Positions 1-5,564 of a stretch of 5,861 nt of DNA are shown piece by piece. Source of the stretch: Legionellaceae bacterium (lineage in GTDB: Bacteria > Pseudomonadota > Gammaproteobacteria > Legionellales > Legionellaceae); the NCBI GenBank assembly GCA_947470005.1, contig CANISA010000108.1, positions 1 through 5,861 on the forward strand. Reading direction: 5' to 3'. Every line of letters begins with the position of its first letter. The first letter of the stretch is position 1. The translations under genes and the position numbers were made by a program. The notes beneath the pieces were generated by a model, which searched no databases, was not told where the DNA came from, and saw only the letters and a program-made list of their open reading frames with translations.

Positions 1-27
1 AATATTAATTTACAGCACAAGCGGAAC
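1..27. other. Left edge, 27 bases after the last stop
   Basis: This short AT-rich end follows the stop of the Gfo/Idh gene at 28. I see neither a terminator hairpin nor a recognisable start codon with a ribosome site in it. The operon may continue beyond the left edge; the sequence given does not decide this. Confidence 0.5.
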
Positions 28-1116
28 TCAGCCTATAGTACGGTAAAGATTTGCTAACTCATCGTCTAATTTGCCAAGTCTTAAACTATCTCCTCCGCGG
101 GCTACCTCTACCCATTTCTGGGCTTCGTCGGCCAAATAAAAAGAGTTCAATAGCTGAATGGTTGCCAATGTATCCTCAAAGTCCACAGGATATGGCTTTC
201 CCTCGATCAGGCTGGCAACAATTTCTTCGTAAATCTTTTTATGCCCATTTCCATAAACATTTCCGGAGAAATCCTCCGAATTGGGACGACAAGCATCCGG
301 GTCGGGAGTATAGATTTGCAATTCATTCACTGCAATACCCCCAATTTGTGCTAGTCCATTTTCGCAGACAATTGAAAGGCTGGCTTCGTAGTCGATTGGG
401 CGAGCGGCGGTTGTAACTTCTAGCGTTCCAACCGCGCCACTTTCAAAAAGTATCGCTGCCGAGGCGGTATCTTCGACTTCAATATCAGCGCCAAAAGTCC
501 TATGAACGCTGGAAACCTTGTTAACTTCGCCACCAAATTGTCGTAATAAATCAATGTGGTGAATCCCTTGATTTGTAAGACACCCACCATCCATTGAAAA
601 GGTTCCACGCCATGGTGCTAAGTCATAGTAGCGCTGCGGACGACACCATCGCACTCGAACGGCAACTGATCGAATACTCCCTAATTCGCCATCTCTTAAT
701 CCGGCCAACACGCGCTTTACTGCCATGTTATGCCTATTTTGGAAAACTGCGAATACTCGAACGCCTGTTTCTTTAGCTTTTTGGTAAACCTCGTAAACTT
801 GCGAAGGCCGCATAAAAGTGGGTTTCTCCACAATCACATTTTTCTGATATCGGGAAATTATTTCTAGTGCGTGTTCATAATGCATTCCAGAAGGAGTGGC
901 AATAACAACGGTATTAATTGATGGATTTTCAATTAACATTTGATGATAATTTGTATAGGACTTGGTAGCAAATTGATCACGATAAGCATCTGCTTTTTCA
1001 GTCTCCAGATCACATACTGCAACAAGTTCCGCGCCTTCCGTCTCAACAATCGAACGGCAATGGTGACCAGAAATACGTCCGCATCCGATAATTGCGACTT
1101 TCAATGTACTCATCAT
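28..1116 (-). CDS. Gfo/Idh/MocA-family dehydrogenase, WlbA/WbpB-like
   Basis: A complete 362-residue NAD(P)-dependent sugar dehydrogenase. The N-terminal Rossmann domain (about 1-125) shows GCGRIS at 11-16, D36 after the second strand (favouring NAD), ATPSGMHY at 73-80 and the family EKP motif at 97-99, with K98 the conserved lysine. The C-terminal domain has WCRPQRYYD at 157-165, PWRGT at 168-172, GGCLTNQGIHHID at 177-189 (the GxHxxD catalytic pattern with H186 and D189) and VEDTA at 214-218. From memory, this wording resembles WlbA/WbpB enzymes that oxidise C3 of UDP-GlcNAc-uronic acid for di-amino sugars of O-antigens, but no WbpD or WbpE partner is seen here. Another nucleotide sugar or sugar phosphate remains possible. 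Two ATG codons stand in tandem (1116 and 1113); AGAGAACGGA upstream could serve either. It overlaps the aminotransferase by ATGA. A short tail after residue 340 is probably normal for this subgroup. Confidence 0.92.
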   Translation of the reverse strand: MMSTLKVAIIGCGRISGHHCRSIVETEGAELVAVCDLETEKADAYRDQFATKSYTNYHQMLIENPSINTVVIATPSGMHYEHALEIISRYQKNVIVEKPTFMRPSQVYEVYQKAKETGVRVFAVFQNRHNMAVKRVLAGLRDGELGSIRSVAVRVRWCRPQRYYDLAPWRGTFSMDGGCLTNQGIHHIDLLRQFGGEVNKVSSVHRTFGADIEVEDTASAAILFESGAVGTLEVTTAARPIDYEASLSIVCENGLAQIGGIAVNELQIYTPDPDACRPNSEDFSGNVYGNGHKKIYEEIVASLIEGKPYPVDFEDTLATIQLLNSFYLADEAQKWVEVARGGDSLRLGKLDDELANLYRTIG

Positions 1117-2207
1117 TTTCCGTTCTCTGTAATGGCCTGGTTGATTAACTTGATTACTCGGGACATTGCATCTAGAGGGGCAACGCTAAATCTCGAATAT
1201 CCTGATAAAGATGGATGAGCGAATGCTCCGCGGTAGAGAACATGCCCTGCGAGGGCTGCGTTTATTACAGGGAAGTCCTCTCCGAAGGCAATGTGTGCAA
1301 AGTTTCCATTAGTATCTAATACTTTATAGCCTATTTTTCTCATCTCGTTTTGAAAATGGAGTTTTCCTGCTTGGATTCGCGATACAGAGTTCTCCATCTC
1401 TGGAACCCTATCTAGCATTCTGGTCATAAATTCAACAGCAATTGTACTTACTTCATACATGGGTCGCATTTTATGAAGTAGGGAAATTGTTTCTGGGTGA
1501 CCGACAGCATAACCAATGCGTAGACCAGCAACCCCCCAGGCTTTTGCAAAAGTTCGCGCAACAATTAGATTCTTCGAAGTTTTCGTCCATGGTACTACTG
1601 ACCACTCATAGAACGGGTGGTATGCCTCATCCACTAACAAGACAGCCTCAAACTCTTCACAAACCGAAAGAATTTTTCTTAAATCCTCTGGGGAAATTAC
1701 TGTGCCGGTGGGACTATCTGGATTAGGTAAGCAGACAAGTTTTGGCTGATACTGCTTAATAGATTCCAATATTTCACGCACCTGCAGACTCGGCTCACCG
1801 TTCACCATTGAGTATTCAATTGCTATCGCCGAAGCGCCAAACATTTGACAATATATGGGATACATCGCAAACGTAGGATTGGTATGCAATACAAAATCGC
1901 CATTCTCAATAAATGCTTCAAATGTAAGTCTGATAGCACCATCGCTTCCGGGCGTAAGAAGTAAAGCTTCGGGATCGACGCCAATCCATGTGGATAGTTT
2001 TCGATATAAATCCCCAGCCTCGGGGTACGTGGCGAGAGCTATGGGCGGAATTGAAGCAAGAATCTCCGCCGATACGGAGAGTATGACTGGATCTAAGTTT
2101 TCATTCTTGTCTAGCCAAAGCATTGATGATGAACGCGGTACCGAATTAAGCGCGCTTGGACGTTGCAAATCTGGATTTAGAAGTGATTGACGAGGACGAA
2201 TACCCAT
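1113..2207 (-). CDS. HisC-like PLP-dependent aminotransferase (fold type I, class I/II)
   Basis: A 364-residue protein of histidinol-phosphate aminotransferase size and layout, expected to swap an amino group between glutamate and a ketone through pyridoxal phosphate. Visible are LDKNEN at 32-37 near the N-terminus, YPE at 61-63, PGSDGAIR at 86-93, NPDSPTG at 162-168, VDEAYHPF at 192-199 (D193 for the PLP ring nitrogen), the Schiff-base lysine K222 in RTFAKAWG, R230 in GLRIGY for the PLP phosphate, and R339 in YSRFSVAP, the likely carboxylate-binding Arg. The PLP-contact Asn just before PTG in HisC is Ser165 here. No his gene is nearby, so histidine synthesis is unlikely. HisC relatives accept phosphorylated ketones such as imidazole acetol phosphate, which fits a sugar- or cyclitol-phosphate substrate; that is inference. 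Its TGA overlaps the next ATG by 4 bases (ATGA). Confidence 0.9.
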   Translation of the reverse strand: MGIRPRQSLLNPDLQRPSALNSVPRSSSMLWLDKNENLDPVILSVSAEILASIPPIALATYPEAGDLYRKLSTWIGVDPEALLLTPGSDGAIRLTFEAFIENGDFVLHTNPTFAMYPIYCQMFGASAIAIEYSMVNGEPSLQVREILESIKQYQPKLVCLPNPDSPTGTVISPEDLRKILSVCEEFEAVLLVDEAYHPFYEWSVVPWTKTSKNLIVARTFAKAWGVAGLRIGYAVGHPETISLLHKMRPMYEVSTIAVEFMTRMLDRVPEMENSVSRIQAGKLHFQNEMRKIGYKVLDTNGNFAHIAFGEDFPVINAALAGHVLYRGAFAHPSLSGYSRFSVAPLDAMSRVIKLINQAITENGK

Positions 2208-2234
2208 TAGCGATCTCCCTTACATAAATATTCG
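2208..2234 (-). other. 27-base intergenic gap, the widest in the operon
   Basis: This short AT-rich spacer separates the hydroxyacid dehydrogenase stop from the aminotransferase start. It holds a strong ribosome site and is too short for a separate transcription unit's promoter and terminator. I see no hairpin in it. The two genes are therefore most likely on one transcript, with the aminotransferase translated independently rather than by coupling. Confidence 0.6.
2215..2221 (-). promoter_or_regulatory. Strong Shine-Dalgarno site of the aminotransferase gene
   Basis: On the minus strand AAGGGAG lies 7 bases before the ATG at 2207. It is the best ribosome site in the window and fixes the aminotransferase start. 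Other genes here have weak sites and rely on overlaps with the gene before them. Confidence 0.7.
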
Positions 2235-3179
2235 TTAAGCGCCTGGTGTTGGAACTGTGTTCTCATCTAAACCGCGAATAGCTGCTCGACCCATCGCAAT
2301 TGTAGCCTCCTCGGTGCTCCCACCAATATGCGGTGTTACTAAAAAACTAGGCAGAGCCAGAAGTTCTTTATCTTGCGGTGGCTCTGAGCTAAAAACGTCA
2401 AATGCCGCTCCCGCCAACCGACGACTCTTTAGAGCTTCTTTAACTGCGGCTTCATCAACAAGCCCGCCTCTCGCTGTATTAATCAAAATTGCTGATTGTT
2501 TCATTAAGTCGATTCGCGATTTCGAAAGTATATTTCGAGTCGATTCATTCAATGGAAGGTGAAGAGTAACGACATCAGAATTCATTAGGAGCTCTTCGAG
2601 ACCGACTGCAAGTACTCCGTGTGCAGAATTAAATTCAGGGGAATTGACCAGATCATATGATAAAAATTTACAACCCCACGGCTGGAGCAGCGCAATCACA
2701 TCTTTCCCAATATTATTGCACCCAATAACGCCAATTGTACGTCCGGATAATAATCCGCCCATTTGTTGTCGCCACTTTCCAGCCAATACTTCTTGATGTG
2801 CAGACGGAACATGGCGCAACATTGAAATTGCTGACGCAACGACCAACTCTGAGACTGATCTCTTGTTTGTACCCGGAGTCCACCCTAGGCGTCTTTCATA
2901 TTTCGCCATTGCGCTTAAATCAATCGTATCTAACCCCACGCCAAACTTGCCTATTACCTTCAGCTCTGGCAATTGTTGAAGCAGGTCTTCTGTAATTTTC
3001 TCAAGGCCGATAATGGCCTTGTCGTGCCCCTTTAGAAAACCAACTAAGTCTTCTCCCGCTAACTGCAATCCGGCATCATTAAAAGTTACTTGCGAATATT
3101 TCTCAAGTAACTCACTCCTTAAAGTTGAATTCTTTGAGAAAGATCGAGAGCAAACTGCCACTCTTTCTGTTCTATTCAT
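2235..3179 (-). CDS. D-isomer-specific 2-hydroxyacid dehydrogenase (phosphoglycerate dehydrogenase-like)
   Basis: A 314-residue NAD-dependent dehydrogenase with the two-domain layout of the D-2-hydroxyacid dehydrogenase family: a split substrate domain at both ends and a central Rossmann domain at about 105-280. The catalytic triad is visible as R237 in NTARGG, E266 in 'FDVFSSEPP' and H284 in TPHIGGST. D176 after the second strand suggests NAD rather than NADP. Compared with housekeeping SerA it has no C-terminal ACT domain, and no serC or serB lies nearby, so serine synthesis is unlikely to be its job. A role on a sugar acid or hydroxy-acid intermediate of this pathway is inferred. One oddity is the cofactor loop, which reads GCNNIG at 153-158 instead of GxGxxG. 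The ATG overlaps the cyclase stop by 8 bases; only a weak AAAGA precedes it, so translation is probably coupled. Family sure, substrate unknown. Confidence 0.92.
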   Translation of the reverse strand: MNRTERVAVCSRSFSKNSTLRSELLEKYSQVTFNDAGLQLAGEDLVGFLKGHDKAIIGLEKITEDLLQQLPELKVIGKFGVGLDTIDLSAMAKYERRLGWTPGTNKRSVSELVVASAISMLRHVPSAHQEVLAGKWRQQMGGLLSGRTIGVIGCNNIGKDVIALLQPWGCKFLSYDLVNSPEFNSAHGVLAVGLEELLMNSDVVTLHLPLNESTRNILSKSRIDLMKQSAILINTARGGLVDEAAVKEALKSRRLAGAAFDVFSSEPPQDKELLALPSFLVTPHIGGSTEEATIAMGRAAIRGLDENTVPTPGA

Positions 3180-4245
3180 TCTTTAGGCCACTCAGGAAAT
3201 CATTGCATTGCTCCATAAAAATATCATCCGGGGGAACTTCAACTTTTTGTATTTCGCAAGTATTTGTAACAGGCAGAATTAAAACCAGGTTCTTTGCCGT
3301 ATTCTTCTTATCTTTCATCAACGCTGAAAGAAAAGCCTCTTTTGGAATATTTGTAGATGAATGCTGTAAATAATTCTTCGAAAGGACTGAATGCATTCTT
3401 TGGTATTCAACTTCTGAAATCAATTGGCGTCGAGAAGCTACGCGGTTAGCGAAATCCATACCTATAGAAACCGCTATTCCGTGAGGAATTCCGAATTCAG
3501 TCGCAGCCTCAATCGCGTGTCCGAAACTATGGCCGTAGTTGAAAATATTTCTAACATTTTTATCAAACTCATCAAGTTCGATATAACGTTTCTTAATCAA
3601 AAGTGATTGCCATATATAGCCCTCAAGAACGGCTCTCTCCGTAAATAAAAGTTCATATTCTTTGGCCAGGGTGTCAAATGCCTTGCGTGAATCAATAGCA
3701 TGAACCTTAAGTATTTCACCTACCCCTGATTTCATATCATTTAATGACAGCGTTGATAGAAACTCGGAAGCTACTAATACTTCACTTGGCGGATAGAAAG
3801 TGCCAATAATATTCTTAACTTTACCTAAATTTATTGAACTTTTAGAACCAATACAGGAATCGGCCTGTGCAAGAAGCGTGGTCGGAACGAATTTCCACTG
3901 AACCCCTCGGTATAAGGTGCTTGCGATAAAGCATGTTATATCTTGAATTATCCCTCCGCCAATTGCAATAAGCACCTGATTCCTTCGAAAAGAATTTGCA
4001 ACTAGATTTTCCATAACTGGGATTACATTATCAATCGATTTATTACTCTCGGTTGCGTCCAAAATTATTGTGCTGCTGCGACTTAGAATTGGGTTTAGTT
4101 CCTCTTTATATATTCGGGCAACATTCGCATCTACAATAACGTGAGAATCAACTTCGAGAAGTCCTATGACTAATTCTTGAATTGAATCCGCAAACTTTAC
4201 CGAATATGGACCTTTGTGCGATGCAATTTCAATTTCTTTAGGCAC
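3172..4245 (-). CDS. 3-dehydroquinate synthase-like sugar-phosphate cyclase (DHQS superfamily, substrate unresolved)
   Basis: A 357-residue cytoplasmic enzyme of the sugar-phosphate cyclase family, which uses NAD+ and a divalent metal to close a phosphorylated keto-sugar or keto-acid into a carbocycle with loss of phosphate. Numbered from the GTG start, it has GGGIIQD at 96-102, YRG at 112-114, PTTLLAQADS at 121-130, K135, KN at 144-145, GEILK at 176-180, R232, then NYGHSFGH at 236-243, H255 and a late DKK. By eye these match the DHQS metal ligands (E177, H239, H255) and substrate contacts (D129, K135, K144, N145, K180, R232, N236, H243), so it should be active. The loop wording (QD after GGGII, CIGSKSSIN) departs from ordinary AroB and also from 2-deoxy-scyllo-inosose and 2-epi-5-epi-valiolone synthases as I know them. 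No shikimate gene is nearby, which argues for a specialised cyclase. The open frame extends to a TTG at 4269, but GTG 4245 has a far better ribosome site. Confidence 0.9.
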   Translation of the reverse strand: MPKEIEIASHKGPYSVKFADSIQELVIGLLEVDSHVIVDANVARIYKEELNPILSRSSTIILDATESNKSIDNVIPVMENLVANSFRRNQVLIAIGGGIIQDITCFIASTLYRGVQWKFVPTTLLAQADSCIGSKSSINLGKVKNIIGTFYPPSEVLVASEFLSTLSLNDMKSGVGEILKVHAIDSRKAFDTLAKEYELLFTERAVLEGYIWQSLLIKKRYIELDEFDKNVRNIFNYGHSFGHAIEAATEFGIPHGIAVSIGMDFANRVASRRQLISEVEYQRMHSVLSKNYLQHSSTNIPKEAFLSALMKDKKNTAKNLVLILPVTNTCEIQKVEVPPDDIFMEQCNDFLSGLKNE

Positions 4246-4972
4246 GAGTAAATCCACCGTCGATAGCAATATTCTGCCCGCTTGTATATGTGTTTTCGTT
4301 ACTACTTAGCCAAAGTACCAAGTTAGCAATTTCCACCACCTCCGCCATTCTTCCTATGGGAACAGCTTTCAAAATATCCTCAATGCCCTTGTCTCCTAGC
4401 ATTTGGTGTGTAAGTTCTGTGTTTGTAAATCCAGGTGCCACGCAATTTGCTAAAATTCCGTTTGCCGCATATTCGGCTGCAATGGAAAGAGTCAGCCCAT
4501 CAAGGGCAAATTTGCTGCTTGAGTAAGAAGCGCGATGTTGCTTGCCAATCTTGCTCCATATCGATGAGATATTGACTATTCGCCCCCACCCCTTTTCTTT
4601 CATTCCAGGAATTGCTGCCTGGCACAAAGAGAAAGGGGCGAAAACATTCACTTGCTGAATCCGCTGAAACAATTCTGCGTCAATTTCCAGGAAAGGTAAG
4701 TTCTTATTTATCCCTGCATTATTGATAAGCACATCAGGTCTATTTTCTCGAATGAAATCCGCACACGCCTGAATTTGCTTTAGATCAGTAAAATCTGCCT
4801 GAAAGTAGGCATCAAGGCTGGACTGCTTCGTTGGTGAAGTCCCAGTTCCAATAACCCTGGCTCCTTTCTCTCGAAAGGCGCTTGCTATTGCTGAACCAAT
4901 ACCCCGAGTCGCGCCAGTCACAAAAACTGTTTTGTCAGAAAAATTTAACATTTTTAATGTCTCAAACGCCAT
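4238..4972 (-). CDS. Short-chain dehydrogenase/reductase (SDR, classical type)
   Basis: A 244-residue classical SDR, the usual length for FabG-like enzymes, which interconvert a hydroxyl and a ketone with NAD(P)(H). All core motifs are intact: TGATRGIG at 19-26 (cofactor loop), NNAG at 84-87, N109, S137, and the YSSSK motif with Y150 and K154, a Ser-Tyr spacing of 13. The 'PGFTNTEL' stretch at 180-187 and the terminal 'SGQNIAIDGG' are also standard. Substrate cannot be read from sequence; in this operon a sugar-phosphate or cyclitol ketone is a reasonable guess rather than a fatty-acid intermediate. Start choice is open. The ATG at 4972 overlaps the SIS gene by 11 bases and has no clear ribosome site. 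The ATG at 4951 (residue 8) leaves a 10-base gap, has a GAG 9 bases upstream, and gives a more typical short N-terminus before the first strand. The 3' end overlaps the cyclase gene, by 8 bases at the start preferred for it. Confidence 0.93.
   Translation of the reverse strand: MAFETLKMLNFSDKTVFVTGATRGIGSAIASAFREKGARVIGTGTSPTKQSSLDAYFQADFTDLKQIQACADFIRENRPDVLINNAGINKNLPFLEIDAELFQRIQQVNVFAPFSLCQAAIPGMKEKGWGRIVNISSIWSKIGKQHRASYSSSKFALDGLTLSIAAEYAANGILANCVAPGFTNTELTHQMLGDKGIEDILKAVPIGRMAEVVEIANLVLWLSSNENTYTSGQNIAIDGGFTRA
4253..4258 (-). promoter_or_regulatory. Shine-Dalgarno site setting the GTG start of the cyclase gene
   Basis: On the minus strand GGTGGA sits 7 bases before the GTG at 4245. 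It differs by one base from GGAGGA. It lies inside the last codons of the SDR gene (the Gly-Gly codons of its IDGG motif). No comparable site precedes the TTG at 4269, nor the in-frame GTG at 4257, which would overlap the site itself. This decides the start and gives an 8-base overlap with the SDR stop. Confidence 0.6.
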
Positions 4973-5564
4973 TTATTAGTCGTAGGAGATAGTTGCCAAG
5001 TAAGTGATCTAATATCATGTGTGCGTCCTCAGCCGGTCCATATTCCTTAGGGCCAGTAGGAACATGAATTCCCTCATCTGCCATTTCTTTCATTGCGCCA
5101 CCGGTAAAAGCAGTTATCGCTACCGTCTTGATGCCGTTTTCCTTCGCATATTCGAATGCTTTTAGTAGGTTCTTAGAATTACCAGATGCCGATATGGCTA
5201 CAACAATGTCTCCGACTTTTCCAAGTAATTGCAGCTGTCGGGAAAAAATGTCGTCGAACCCGAAGTCATTTCCAATTGCCGTAATGATTGCCTGATTATC
5301 AGTAAGGCTGATTGCGCGGAAGGGCTTATCGTATGAGTTTGTACCTACGGCAATGTCATTCGCAAAATGGCTTGCGGTTGCAGCGCTACCACCGTTTCCT
5401 ATGAAAAAAACCGAAGCCCCACGCTCTCTCGCATCAAGAAGCGTTTCAGCGAATCTTCCAATTTCTTTCCTATCGATGCCCTTAAGCACCTCTGTCAGAT
5501 ATCCTAAGTAAGCGTCAGCAAAAGAAACTGGGTCCGATGTGAAAATTCGATCTAAGTTATTCAT
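4962..5564 (-). CDS. SIS-domain phosphosugar isomerase, GmhA-like
   Basis: A 200-residue single SIS domain protein, close to the usual 190-200 residues of GmhA, which converts sedoheptulose 7-phosphate to D-glycero-manno-heptose 7-phosphate in the cytoplasm. Visible family motifs are GNGGSAA at 57-63 (phosphate loop), HFAND at 66-70, GNDFGFDDIFSRQ at 98-110, and ISASGNS at 124-130 (second phosphate-binding loop). A C-terminal helix carries E179, H182 and H187. Aligned by eye to E. coli GmhA, H187 matches catalytic H180, but the catalytic Glu65 position is Asp70 and the Gln172 position is Glu179. It may therefore act on a heptose or another phosphorylated ketose/aldose; a strict GmhA call is not justified. 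The ATG overlaps the preceding stop as ATGA, with only a weak purine-rich stretch (GAAAG) upstream, which suggests translational coupling. No signal peptide or membrane segment. Family very likely, substrate uncertain. Confidence 0.88.
   Translation of the reverse strand: MNNLDRIFTSDPVSFADAYLGYLTEVLKGIDRKEIGRFAETLLDARERGASVFFIGNGGSAATASHFANDIAVGTNSYDKPFRAISLTDNQAIITAIGNDFGFDDIFSRQLQLLGKVGDIVVAISASGNSKNLLKAFEYAKENGIKTVAITAFTGGAMKEMADEGIHVPTGPKEYGPAEDAHMILDHLLGNYLLRLINGV

Noticed and set aside
420..608. 62-codon minus-strand frame inside the Gfo/Idh gene
   Set aside because: It is an out-of-frame shadow of the real gene with no ribosome site or motif.
51..1218. Plus-strand open frames of 60-121 codons opposite the Gfo/Idh gene
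   Set aside because: They are antisense to a strongly motif-bearing gene, have no family motif, and look like chance frames.
1113..2207. Calling the aminotransferase hisC of histidine synthesis
   Set aside because: No other his gene is present and the PLP-contact Asn is changed to Ser; only the family resemblance is supported.
2208..2234. Internal promoter or terminator in the gap before the aminotransferase
   Set aside because: 27 bases is too short, and I see only a ribosome site and no hairpin with a T-run.
2235..3179. Calling the dehydrogenase serA of serine synthesis
   Set aside because: It lacks an ACT domain, has no serB/serC neighbour, and has an unusual cofactor loop.
1442..3606. 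Plus-strand open frames of 60-111 codons opposite the aminotransferase, hydroxyacid dehydrogenase and cyclase
   Set aside because: They lie antisense to intact genes, have low-complexity composition and no recognisable domain.
3172..4245. Calling the cyclase housekeeping aroB
   Set aside because: No shikimate genes are nearby, the operon is a sugar-modification type, and the loop motifs are divergent. Still possible if it is the only DHQS gene in the genome.
4962..5564. Calling the SIS protein gmhA
   Set aside because: Key metal/catalytic positions differ from E. coli GmhA and no heptose kinase or GmhB is seen in the window.
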